10,068 nucleotides of DNA from Deltaproteobacteria bacterium UBA5329. GTDB lineage: Bacteria > Desulfobacterota > Syntrophorhabdia > Syntrophorhabdales > Syntrophorhabdaceae. Made by a program: the position numbers and the translations under genes. Positions 1 to 6,855 of this stretch are shown here, one piece after another. Position 1 is the first letter of the stretch; the number at the start of each line of letters is the position of its first letter. The stretch spans positions 1-10,068 of the forward strand of contig DHQV01000105.1 of NCBI GenBank assembly GCA_002408185.1, in the 5' to 3' direction. The notes beneath the pieces were generated by a model, which saw only the letters and a list, made by a program, of their open reading frames with translations, searched no databases and was not told the DNA's origin.

Positions 1-182
1 CTGTGCTCCTGTAAAATCTGGTGTGCCCTTCTGAGTTCCTCATTCTGCGCCTTTAGCTCTGCCTGATGGAGGTGCAGGTCTTCGAGGAGCCTTTTTGTTT
101 CTTCCAGGAAGAGTTCATCCACGGTGCCGGGGTTTTCGAGAAAAGACCTCAATCTTTCGTAAGATTTATCGTTTGAATCCAT
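1..182 (-). CDS. PAS-type sensor protein (probable histidine kinase), N-terminal part only
   Basis: The first 60 residues are visible; the gene continues past the left edge. Translation from the ATG at 182 gives an acidic N-terminus followed by a helix of the pattern L-H-L-H-Q-A-E-L-K-A-Q-N-E-E-L-R-R-A, about residues 36-53. This helix is known from the leader of many bacterial PAS-domain sensor histidine kinases, where it precedes the first PAS domain. The start is supported by a strong ribosome binding site, GGAGGG, nine bases upstream on the minus strand (about 192-197). The gene begins 57 bases after the stop of the CheB/CheR/PAS fusion, on the same strand, so the two are probably co-transcribed. 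The fusion ends in PAS domains with no kinase domain, so this protein is a good candidate for the kinase partner. No kinase motif can be seen here; it could instead be a PAS-GGDEF protein. Confidence 0.7.
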   Translation of the reverse strand, partial: MDSNDKSYERLRSFLENPGTVDELFLEETKRLLEDLHLHQAELKAQNEELRRAHQILQEH

Positions 183-239
183 TGCTGCTAACCCTCCGTA
201 GTCTTCTATTTGCCATGCCATGCGTTATTTTATGCTTAA

Positions 240-3218
240 CTAATGAGTCTCCTTTGCCGGCGGGCCCGTGACATTCTCCATGGCTAGCAGGATGAGGGAC
301 CGGCCCTCATCGCCAATTGCCGTTATTTTCCGGGCATTGAGAAGGAGGGTACGCCACCCGACGGAAGGAAAATCGGCCTCGACCTTGAAATCCTCGAAGA
401 CCTTGCCGGTTTTCAACACCTCCGACAGGAGTTCGGTGAGGACGGGAATGTTCCATTCGTGCCCTCCCAGGTTCCTGATCATGTGCCCCTGGGTTTCTTC
501 ACGCCGGACACGGAAAAGCTCGAGAAACGCTTTGTTTGCCATTACTACCTCGAGGTCCTCGTCAAGGACGAGAAGGGGATCACGCACTGTCTGCACGATA
601 TTTTCGAAGAACACCTCCCGTTCAGCCGCGGCGCGCTTGGACTTCGTAATGTCGACAAAGGTCATGACGACCCCGTCAATTACGTTTTCGAGCGACTGAT
701 ATGGCACGATCCGCATGCTGAACCAGGCATCTTCCTTCGTCTTCACCTCCGTCTCAAAGTGGCTGAGGCGATTCATCACGTCCCGCGCATGTTCCGAGAG
801 GGGTGAATAGTCGATCTTCAAGGTCACGTCGTCTATGGGCCGGCCCACATCCGAGGGGATGAGGCTGACGACCCTGGTGGCGGAGGCATTGAACCGCTTC
901 ACGTGGAAATCCCTGTTAAGAAAGATCGTCGCTATCTCCGTGCTGTCGAGGAGGTTCTTTATATCGCTCTCGCTGTTGGAAAGCTGCTCCATCTTCGATC
1001 TGAGCTCTGCGTTGACAGTGGTCAGTTCCTCGTTCACAGACTGGAGTTCCTCTCTCGAGGTCTCCAGTTCCTCGTTGGTAGAGTGAAGTTCCTCATTGCT
1101 GGACTGAAGTTCCTCGTTCGCCGACTTCAGCTCCTCGTTCGCGGCCTGCGCCTTTTCGGCTGCCGCCTGCAGGTTTTCCCTCGTGTAGATAAGTTCGTTC
1201 TCCAACTCCAACACGCGGCCCTTATCGATCTTTTCTCCTTCGGACTGACCTCCTGGGGTGAAGGCTCTTTCCTCGGGAACCTCCGTGAAGGTGAACAGGA
1301 AAAGGGCGTCCTCCTCTTCGGCCAGGGACAGGGGGATGACGGTGAGGTCGATCGTTTCGGTGCCGCCCTTCATCTTGACGCGGACGTTCCGATAGACAGC
1401 CTTCTTCTTATGGCCCGTGGCGGCCATAAGCGCCGAACGCATGGAAAACCGCAAGCCTTCGCGCGCCATCTGCTCTATGTTGAGCCCGGGGTGGCCCGGA
1501 GCGGGCGTCAGGTACTTTGCTGTATCGCCGTAGATGTAAAGAATATCTCCGCTGGCGTTGACGATGATCGCGGGAGGGGCAAAGGCTGAAAGGAGCGCAG
1601 AATGCATGGCCGCCTCAAGATCGATTGCTTTAGAGGGCCCGGAAACCGGTTCCCTGGCCCGCGTCCGATCCGTAGGCCAGAAGATGAATCCCTCACGGGG
1701 AAGGGCTTCCTGAGCGATCGCCGGCTTTGCCTGAAAGATCTTCCACTTGTCGTCCACTACCCGGAAGAGGTCCATCCGGGCGCCTATGCTCTCGGAAGAA
1801 CCGAGGAAGAGCATGCCCCCGGGATTAAGGCCATAATGGAAAAGACTGATGATTCTTTTCTGAAGCTCCGGTTCCATGTAGATAAGGACGTTACGACAGC
1901 TTATGAGGTCAATTTTTGTGAAAGGGGGGTCTCCCGCGATGTTCTGCAGCGCAAACACGATCCCTTCTCTGATGTCTTTCCTCACCCGGTAGCCGTTTTC
2001 CTCCGTGACGAAGAACTTCGCCAGGCGGTCCTCGGTTACGTCCAGGGCGATATTTGAAGGAAAGACAGCCATGCGGGCCTTGCCTATCGAGGCCTCGTCC
2101 ATATCGGTGGCGAAAATCTGAAATCTGTAGTCACGATTCGTCTCCTCGGCGTACTCCAGTATCACCATAGCAATGGAATAAGCCTCCTCCGCGGTGGCAC
2201 ACCCCGGCACCCACACGCGTATGGTGTAGTCGTCGGGCTTGTCGCGGAGAAGCTCGGGGAGAGCCTTTTTCTTGAGGGCATCGAAAGCTTCCGGGTCGCG
2301 GAAGAAGTTCGTCACATTGATGAGCAGCTCCTTGAAAAGCAGTTCTGCCTCGTCAGGGTGTCCCCGAAGATAGTGAATGTAGCCCGCAGAATCCTTGATA
2401 TTGTGAATGTTCATCCGGCGCCGGATCCGGCGACTCATGGTGCTCTTCCTGTAGAGGGAGAAATCATGCCCCGTCTTTGACCGCAGCACCATGAGTATCT
2501 TCTGGATAACGTCGGGCGTTATCTCATCCTTAGGCCCCCCTTTCCGTTCAAAATGCCTCTCCAGGAGGGTCGCAAGCTGCTCAGCGATTTCTTTCACGGA
2601 TAGTACATAGTCAGCAAGGCCCGTCTGTATAGCGCTTCTCGGCATTCCGTCGTATTTGGCATCGTCAGGGTCCTGTACAAACACTATACCGCCCGCAGTC
2701 TGCAAGGCCCTGAGTCCCAGTGTCCCATCCGTGCCCGTGCCCGACAGGATAATGGCGACGGCCGAGTCCCCCCGGTCTTCGGCAAGGGAACGGAGAAAAG
2801 TGTCGATCGGCATCCTCACAACCGGCAACTTCTCTTGTTCTTTGAGCTGGAATTTGCCGCGAAAGATAGAAAGGTATCTGTTGGGCGGGATCATGTAGAC
2901 GTGGTTCGGTTCCGGGGCAAGGCCGTCTGTGACCTCATGGACCTGCATCGTGGTAAATCGTCCGATCAGCTCCGACATCATGCTGGGATGTTTGGGGTCA
3001 AGATGGGAGATCACTGCAAAAGCAGCCCCGGTGGTAGGCGGTATAATCTTGAAGAACCCCTCTAAGGCCTCAAGTCCGCCGGCCGATGCTCCCAGGGCTA
3101 CAACCGGAAAAGACTGCTGGCCAGCAGGCAGTGCCTGCGCCAGGCTCTCTCCCTTGGCATGGACCTTCCTTTGCTTCTTTAGATCAGCTTCCTTCTTCCT
3201 TGGCGGTTTGCCTGGCAT
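240..3218 (-). CDS. CheB methylesterase / CheR methyltransferase / coiled-coil / PAS fusion protein
   Basis: A 992-residue cytoplasmic signalling protein. Residues about 37-225 are a CheB methylesterase domain without a receiver domain; its catalytic triad is visible as Ser45 (GASAGG), His72 (ISHLDP) and Asp164 (GTGTDGT). Residues about 235-500 are a CheR methyltransferase domain, with the basic N-terminal helices (MSRRIRRRMN), an S-adenosylmethionine motif at 339-345 and the C-terminal SCRNVLIYM and FLGSSESIG blocks. Residues about 535-650 are a PAS-like segment. A long coiled coil at about 665-755 contains seven exact NEEL-type heptads. Two PAS domains (about 752-860 and 866-985) end the protein, with no kinase domain. 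Known relatives act as self-contained methylation sensors outside the classical chemotaxis cluster, but the substrate is unknown. One oddity is Ala343, where CheR proteins normally have the Gly of TGEE. The start is supported by AGGAGG six bases upstream. The next gene, a PAS sensor, follows after 57 bases. Confidence 0.93.
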   Translation of the reverse strand: MPGKPPRKKEADLKKQRKVHAKGESLAQALPAGQQSFPVVALGASAGGLEALEGFFKIIPPTTGAAFAVISHLDPKHPSMMSELIGRFTTMQVHEVTDGLAPEPNHVYMIPPNRYLSIFRGKFQLKEQEKLPVVRMPIDTFLRSLAEDRGDSAVAIILSGTGTDGTLGLRALQTAGGIVFVQDPDDAKYDGMPRSAIQTGLADYVLSVKEIAEQLATLLERHFERKGGPKDEITPDVIQKILMVLRSKTGHDFSLYRKSTMSRRIRRRMNIHNIKDSAGYIHYLRGHPDEAELLFKELLINVTNFFRDPEAFDALKKKALPELLRDKPDDYTIRVWVPGCATAEEAYSIAMVILEYAEETNRDYRFQIFATDMDEASIGKARMAVFPSNIALDVTEDRLAKFFVTEENGYRVRKDIREGIVFALQNIAGDPPFTKIDLISCRNVLIYMEPELQKRIISLFHYGLNPGGMLFLGSSESIGARMDLFRVVDDKWKIFQAKPAIAQEALPREGFIFWPTDRTRAREPVSGPSKAIDLEAAMHSALLSAFAPPAIIVNASGDILYIYGDTAKYLTPAPGHPGLNIEQMAREGLRFSMRSALMAATGHKKKAVYRNVRVKMKGGTETIDLTVIPLSLAEEEDALFLFTFTEVPEERAFTPGGQSEGEKIDKGRVLELENELIYTRENLQAAAEKAQAANEELKSANEELQSSNEELHSTNEELETSREELQSVNEELTTVNAELRSKMEQLSNSESDIKNLLDSTEIATIFLNRDFHVKRFNASATRVVSLIPSDVGRPIDDVTLKIDYSPLSEHARDVMNRLSHFETEVKTKEDAWFSMRIVPYQSLENVIDGVVMTFVDITKSKRAAAEREVFFENIVQTVRDPLLVLDEDLEVVMANKAFLELFRVRREETQGHMIRNLGGHEWNIPVLTELLSEVLKTGKVFEDFKVEADFPSVGWRTLLLNARKITAIGDEGRSLILLAMENVTGPPAKETH
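1002..1148 (-). repeat. Seven in-frame 21-base repeats encoding NEEL coiled-coil heptads
   Basis: Within the CheB/CheR fusion, residues 691-739 are seven consecutive seven-residue units ending in EEL or AEL, mostly x-x-x-N-E-E-L. The DNA shows this as repeated ttcctcgtt-like blocks every 21 bases. Proteins of this family usually have a similar parallel coiled coil linking the CheR and PAS parts. The near-identity of the units suggests that the linker length can change by slippage or recombination. Confidence 0.85.
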
Positions 3219-3221
3219 CCG

Positions 3222-3230
3222 TAGCCTCCT
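3222..3230 (-). promoter_or_regulatory. Ribosome binding site of the CheB/CheR fusion
   Basis: Read on the minus strand, AGGAGG lies six bases before the ATG at 3218. It fixes this start; no competing ATG with a better site is seen upstream. Confidence 0.7.
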
Positions 3231-3276
3231 GTAGTACCCTGCGATTAAGTCACAGACCCTCGCGAAAGCACTATTT

Positions 3277-3299
3277 AGTATAACACCTATCGCTGGTGT
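3277..3299 (-). promoter_or_regulatory. Candidate -10 element with adjacent inverted repeat
   Basis: On the minus strand TATACT (3277-3282) resembles a sigma-70 -10 box, about 60 bases upstream of the fusion gene. Directly upstream lies an inverted repeat, ACACC-N7-GGTGT (3283-3299), in the spacer where a repressor or activator could bind. No good -35 hexamer is present at 16-18 bases, so the promoter would need an activator, or the call is wrong. Confidence 0.3.
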
Positions 3300-3709
3300 A
3301 TTTATGGAGTCAGGCCCTAAGATGGCTGCTTCCTGCGAGGAGGAAAGCCTCGATGGCGGCCGGAGCTTTGCGTGTTTATGGATGTTTTGATTATGTATGT
3401 AGAATTATCGAATGCCATGAGAAATATAAAATATTACAGGTTCTATTACCTCCGAGGATTTCAGGAAGTTATCAGTGACCTCTCTTTTACTCAAGTACAA
3501 TACCCCACATCCTGTGGCCGCTGCGGCATTATGGAAACACCCCAGCCTAATCATTGACAGAGCTGATTACTTTTAAAGTCTTGACCTGAATGCTTTCGCC
3601 GAGCAGCTCCGTTATGTCGGTGGGTAGATGTCTTCGGACGAAAACCAATTCCAGAAAAAATACCAAAAAATTTGGGAAGTCGTTTTTGTATGAGAGGTTG
3701 ACGTAAAGA

Positions 3710-3749
3710 GGGGGGTGGGGGGTCCCTTGGGGAAACCGGGTGGTGTGGG
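3710..3749 (+). other. G-tract cluster that fits a G-quadruplex motif
   Basis: Runs of six, six, four, three and three G on the plus strand are separated by loops of one, six, five and six bases. This satisfies the usual pattern of four runs of at least three G with loops of one to seven. It is the only such cluster noticed in the window and lies in non-genic DNA about 180 bases left of the tRNA fragment. Confidence 0.5.
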
Positions 3750-3817
3750 AGGTCTCAGGAAAAAAGAATGCTTTACCGTTTTTATGTCTATTTTATGCCC
3801 GGGACGATCAGAGTGCG

Positions 3818-3847
3818 ACCGATTTTTACCGATTCCTACCGATACAA
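3818..3847 (+). repeat. Three direct repeats, ACCGAT every 10 bases
   Basis: ACCGAT occurs at 3818, 3828 and 3838, exactly one helical turn apart, the first two in the form ACCGATTYYT. The array ends about 86 bases left of the tRNA-Leu fragment. Spaced direct repeats at this distance from a core site resemble arm-type binding sites of tyrosine recombinases or a regulator's iterated operator. A further TACCGATTCC lies at 4190-4199 on the other side of the fragment. Confidence 0.5.
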
Positions 3848-3932
3848 GGAAAACCGGAAAGCCATTGATAATTATAGATTTATGAACAATTACAATCACT
3901 AACAAACAATGCAACATTTGGCGATTTATGCC

Positions 3933-3982
3933 CTTAGGATCCAGCGGGTCACACCATAGGGGTTCAAGTCCCCTCTCTCGCA
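3933..3982 (+). other. 3' half of a tRNA-Leu(TAG) gene: probable attachment-site remnant
   Basis: The segment reads as the anticodon loop CTTAGGA (anticodon TAG, 3935-3937), the 3' side of the anticodon stem (TCCAG), a long variable arm with GGT/ACC pairing as in type II tRNAs, a perfect five-pair T arm AGGGG-TTCAAGT-CCCCT (3958-3974), the 3' acceptor strand CTCTCGC, and discriminator A. No CCA is encoded. The expected 5' half, with acceptor GCGAGAG, D arm and 5' anticodon stem, is absent: bases 3928-3932 (ATGCC) cannot pair with TCCAG, and GCGAGAG was not found elsewhere in the window. Identity to a tRNA therefore begins at the anticodon loop. Tyrosine recombinases are known to cross over there, leaving such a half-gene at the far junction of the element. 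It is not expected to give a functional tRNA. Confidence 0.8.
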
Positions 3983-4124
3983 TTTTACTGGCCACCTTTT
4001 CAGGGATGGTCCTCTCCCATCTTCATGTTCAAGCAGACAGTCCCTCGTTTCAGGCGCATCTGGTTCATCCGGGCGAAGTCTCGGAACAAAACACGTAATC
4101 TCAAGTGCTCCGATCATCCTGAGA

Positions 4125-4510
4125 TCAGACAATCTTGGGATCGATCTCGAAGAACAATATCTGCTCCGTGGTAGCGTATAAGTTATGTCTACCGATTCCA
4201 TCGAGTCTTGCCAATTCTCTATGCGCTGAGACTAGAATTGGCCAAATTTCAGTCGGTATTTCCCACTCGTCCCGTAATTGATCTGGGACGAAAACCCAAA
4301 CAAATTTTCTAACAAAGGGTTGCAGGCACGTAAAATATTCGGATCATCCATGTAACTAAAAAAGATGACGCTATATTGATCGATTTCCGCTACAGACACG
4401 ATAGCTTGTGCGTCACTATATTGTTTTTTGTGTGGAAGGTTCGCCAACTCTACGAGAATTTCATGGCATGGATTTGGTTTTTGGAAAAACGCGGCCAAGG
4501 TACTTTTGTA
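4125..4510 (-). pseudogene. Frameshifted remnant of an unidentified protein gene
   Basis: Two minus-strand frames together read as one protein. Frame one is open from about 4510 to 4232 and gives protein-like sequence at its upstream end (NPCHEILVELANLPHKKQYS, then SDAQAIVSVAEIDQYSVIFF). A second frame, open from 4343 to a TGA at 4125 (72 codons, no start codon), gives a very protein-like end including WPILVSAHRELARLDGIG and TTEQILFFEIDPKIV. The switch lies in about 4305-4343. No start codon with a ribosome binding site is visible; TTG at 4498 is the only alternative start near the upstream end, where the frame is closed by a stop close to the oxidase promoter region. The DA-x-IV-x-x-A pattern of the first part faintly recalls the C-terminal half of PIN-domain proteins, but I do not identify the family. 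It is likely truncated and frameshifted. Confidence 0.45.
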
Positions 4511-4531
4511 TCATTTGTATCAAATGTATGG
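4505..4531 (+). promoter_or_regulatory. Tandem TTTGTATCA repeat with embedded palindrome upstream of the oxidase
   Basis: TTTGTATCA occurs twice in tandem (4505-4513 and 4514-4522), followed by a degenerate third copy, AATGTATGG. The second copy is part of a perfect palindrome ATTTG-TAT-CAAAT (4513-4525). The block directly abuts the GGAGG ribosome binding site (4530-4534), so a protein bound here, or the RNA fold, could affect initiation of the oxidase. No convincing -35/-10 pair was found nearby. Confidence 0.35.
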
Positions 4532-4541
4532 AGGTAAGACA

Positions 4542-6786
4542 ATGAACAGGACGAAGAAGATTCAAGGCACGTTGTTGTTGACTGTTTTTCTCTTCTTTAT
4601 GAGCGCGCCGGGCATTTTCGCGCAAACAACGCAGGTACAGCTTCCCGGCAGTTCCATACCGCAGTTTGTTGACCCATTGCCGACCCTGACGGGCAGCACG
4701 GTCGGGGGGGACGTAATGGAGTCCGTGTTGGGTCCAAGCTCTGACCCGGCAGCACCGGCTCTCTTTATATGAAGGAGTTTCTGGTCAACGTGCTGCCGAC
4801 TAACAATACTGCGGACACCTATATCGGGCCGGTCTTTGTGGCCGCGCGGGGTACCCCTACTGCCGTTCAGTATGTTAATAATTTGCCCGACACGACAGCC
4901 ACCAAGGTGGGTGTGTGGAAGTATTCCGCGGATCAGACGCTCCACTGGGCGGACCCCGCGAACCTGGGCATGATGATGGGCATGTGCAGCGTTCCTCCGG
5001 TAGCTGGCGATCCTCCCCAGTGCTTTAAGTACGCAGGGCCAATTCCCGTGGTGCCCCACCTGCACGGTGGCGAGGTGCCGGCGGCTATCGACGGTGGCCC
5101 TGACGCCTGGTTTTTAAACCAGAAGACCGGCTACAGTACGCACGGAAAAGGATACTACACGTACAATTACGATCCCGAGGCCGATGCCCAGAACAACTTC
5201 AGTATCTACCGGTATCCCAATTCACAGGAAGCGGGGCCGTTATGGTTCCCGATCACCTTCTGGGCGGCACCCGTATCAACGTTTATGCCGGCCTGGCAGG
5301 GGCCTACCTGCTCACCGACCCGAGCTTGAACCTTCCCCAGGGCATGACCGCGACGGGGCTGGATTACGATCCGGTTAACAGTCCTGGCACCAATACATCA
5401 CTCACCATCCCCCTGGTGCTCCAAGACCGCATGTTCGATAATGCCGGGCAGCTCTACTTTCCCGACCTCGGCCTAAACCCTACAGAGCATCCCTTGTGGA
5501 TCCCCGAGTTCGTTGGGGACACCATTGTGGTGAACGGCAGGTCCTGGCCATACCTCCAGGTCGATCCCAGGCGCTATCGTTTCCTGATGATCAACGGCTC
5601 CAATGCCCGTTTCTACCAGCTGAGTCTCGACAAGAATGTGCCTATGTATGTCATTGGTACTGACGGCGGCTTTTTGGACAATCCGGTTCGGGTCACCAGT
5701 CTCGTGATCGGCCCCGGGGAACGCTACCAGTTCATCATCGATTTTGGTACCTATGCAAACAAGACCTTGCTCATGACCAACACCGGCCGCACCCCGTTTC
5801 CCAAGGGTTCCCCGCCGAACGGTGCCACCCTTGGCAGGATCATCCAGTTTCGTGTAAACCCGAAAATCGCAAATTTCGTTGACAATAGTTACAATCCAGC
5901 CATCGGCGGTGCCATCCGCAGCGGCACCCAAGTGATCCAGCGTCTGGTCAATCCTGCCTCCGGCACCCTGAATGCGAATGTGACGGTGGCCAAGAACCGG
6001 CAACTCACCTTAAATGAGGTGATGGGAATGGGCGGGCCTCTGGAGATCCTCGTGAACAACACCAAATGGAACGGGAAGCGGCCAATTGCCCCGGTTCCGC
6101 CTGCGACAATGCCATCGTTCGAACCGATTTCGGGCTTTTCTTCTGACGGCATTGGGAATTACCTGAGCGAGCTTCCCGCCGAAGGGACTACTGAGGTCTG
6201 GGAGATCATCAACCTCACCGCGGACGCCCACCCGATCCACCTGCACCTTATACAGTTCCAGATCCTCAACCGGCAAAACTTCAACGTCAGCAACTACAAC
6301 AAGGCCTACACCATGGTCTTCCCGGCAGGATACGATTTTACCACCGGGATAACGACCCTCGGTGGCGTCTTCCTTCCCGCATATGGGCCGCCAATGACTT
6401 ATACTTCACCGGGTACGACTTCTCCTATTACGCAAGCGCCCATCGTGGGCGGCAACCCGGATGTGAAGCCTTACCTGCAAGGCAAGGCAGTGCCACCGGA
6501 TGCCAATGAGGCGGGCTGGAAGGACACGGCCGTCATGTACCCCGGTCAGGTGACCCGCATCGCGGTGCGCTTCTCCCCCACGGATACTGCGCCCGGCACA
6601 GTGGCTCACTACCCGTTTGTCCCGAACCCGCCCAACCCCGGTGTGTCGGCCGGGACTTACAGCAACTATGACTTTGTCTGGCACTGCCACATCGTGGACC
6701 ATGAGGACAACGAGATGATGCGGCCCTATCAGGTTAACTCTGCCGGTGTGACAGGAAGGATCTACAATCAGCCGACAGACTACTAG
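4542..6786 (+). pseudogene. Secreted CotA/bilirubin-oxidase-like multicopper oxidase, frame broken twice
   Basis: Multicopper oxidases oxidise phenols, bilirubin or metal ions and reduce O2 to water. The ATG at 4542 has GGAGG seven bases upstream, and a Sec signal peptide follows (KK, hydrophobic core, likely cut after GIFA near residue 27). Frame one stops at 4770. Frame two (open from 4745) continues to about 5248, and frame three from about 5251 to 6786. Restoring one base near 4757-4759 and one at 5249-5250 gives about 748 residues. Copper regions: HLH at 5057-5065 (about residues 173-175); WF-x-DH at 5243-5256, with the first His destroyed by the second frameshift; HPIHLH at 6229-6246 (about 564-569); HCH-x3-H-x4-M at 6682-6717, including the axial Met of the type 1 copper. 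The segment PEFVGDTIVVNGRSWPYLQV is typical of CotA/phenoxazinone-synthase-like enzymes. Either the gene is dead or both shifts are sequence errors; the strong conservation elsewhere makes recent inactivation or error likely. Confidence 0.85.
5242..6786 (+). CDS. Longest intact open segment of the multicopper oxidase (C-terminal two thirds)
   Basis: This 514-codon segment contains the rest of domain 1 after the second His-x-His motif, the middle cupredoxin domain and the C-terminal cupredoxin domain with the HPIHLH and HCH-x3-H-x4-M copper motifs. Its ATG at 5242 is accidental: it has no ribosome binding site and falls inside the WFHDH motif read in the wrong frame. On its own it would lack the signal peptide and half of the trinuclear copper ligands, so it should not be read as a separate functional enzyme. 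Confidence 0.6.
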   Translation: MVPDHLLGGTRINVYAGLAGAYLLTDPSLNLPQGMTATGLDYDPVNSPGTNTSLTIPLVLQDRMFDNAGQLYFPDLGLNPTEHPLWIPEFVGDTIVVNGRSWPYLQVDPRRYRFLMINGSNARFYQLSLDKNVPMYVIGTDGGFLDNPVRVTSLVIGPGERYQFIIDFGTYANKTLLMTNTGRTPFPKGSPPNGATLGRIIQFRVNPKIANFVDNSYNPAIGGAIRSGTQVIQRLVNPASGTLNANVTVAKNRQLTLNEVMGMGGPLEILVNNTKWNGKRPIAPVPPATMPSFEPISGFSSDGIGNYLSELPAEGTTEVWEIINLTADAHPIHLHLIQFQILNRQNFNVSNYNKAYTMVFPAGYDFTTGITTLGGVFLPAYGPPMTYTSPGTTSPITQAPIVGGNPDVKPYLQGKAVPPDANEAGWKDTAVMYPGQVTRIAVRFSPTDTAPGTVAHYPFVPNPPNPGVSAGTYSNYDFVWHCHIVDHEDNEMMRPYQVNSAGVTGRIYNQPTDY

Positions 6787-6801
6787 GCCGACACCCACCT
6801 T

Positions 6802-6831
6802 CTGCCCCCTTCCAAGAAAAAAGGGGGGCAG
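6802..6831 (+). terminator. GC-rich hairpin between oxidase and lipoprotein genes
   Basis: CTGCCCCCTT (6802-6811) pairs with AAGGGGGGCAG (6821-6831) with one bulged G, giving a very stable stem 16 bases after the oxidase stop. It is followed by GGCTTTGTCC rather than a T-run, so it may act as a weak terminator, a pause site or an mRNA stabiliser instead of a full intrinsic terminator. The lipoprotein gene starts 25 bases further on. Confidence 0.4.
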
Positions 6832-6855
6832 GGCTTTGTCCAAGGAGATCGAAAC

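Larger units (their letters stand above)
3300..3932. other. Stretch without an intact gene; coding-like but unassigned
   Basis: No gene can be supported here. On the minus strand one frame is open from 3792 to a TAG at 3547 (81 codons) without a credible start. It reads like protein in its second half (for example VRRHLPTDITELLGES). A 49-codon frame with an ATG at 3554 overlaps its end and stops at 3405; it has no ribosome binding site. The opposite strand of the same interval also gives plausible short peptides, so even the coding strand is uncertain. The stretch also holds a G-tract (3710-3749) and three spaced repeats (3818-3847). It could be a decayed gene, a dispersed intergenic repeat, or the end of an integrated element. 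Confidence 0.3.

Noticed and set aside
903..1589. Long plus-strand open frame of 228 codons opposite the CheB/CheR fusion
   Set aside because: Antisense shadow of the coiled-coil region; Leu/Arg-rich because it is the complement of the NEEL repeats.
3933..3982. A functional split tRNA gene
   Set aside because: No 5' half was found in the window, and split tRNA genes are not known as a normal arrangement in bacteria; an attachment-site remnant is simpler.
4121..4148. GAGATC ... GATCTC inverted repeat
   Set aside because: Only six-base arms with a 16-base spacer, built from common GATC words and not near a promoter of an intact gene.
3926..4201. Minus-strand 91-codon frame ending in ERGDLNPYGVTRW
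   Set aside because: Its C-terminal part is the antisense translation of the tRNA-Leu fragment, a common source of false proteins; the upstream part has no recognisable motif and no ribosome binding site.
3636..4296. Exact 11-base repeat GGACGAAAACC at 3636 and 4286, on both sides of the tRNA fragment
   Set aside because: One such match within about 700 bases can easily arise by chance, and the copies share no extended flanks.
4466..4482. Sigma-54-like TGGCA-N-TTGG before the oxidase
   Set aside because: The -12 element lacks the required GC, reading GG instead.
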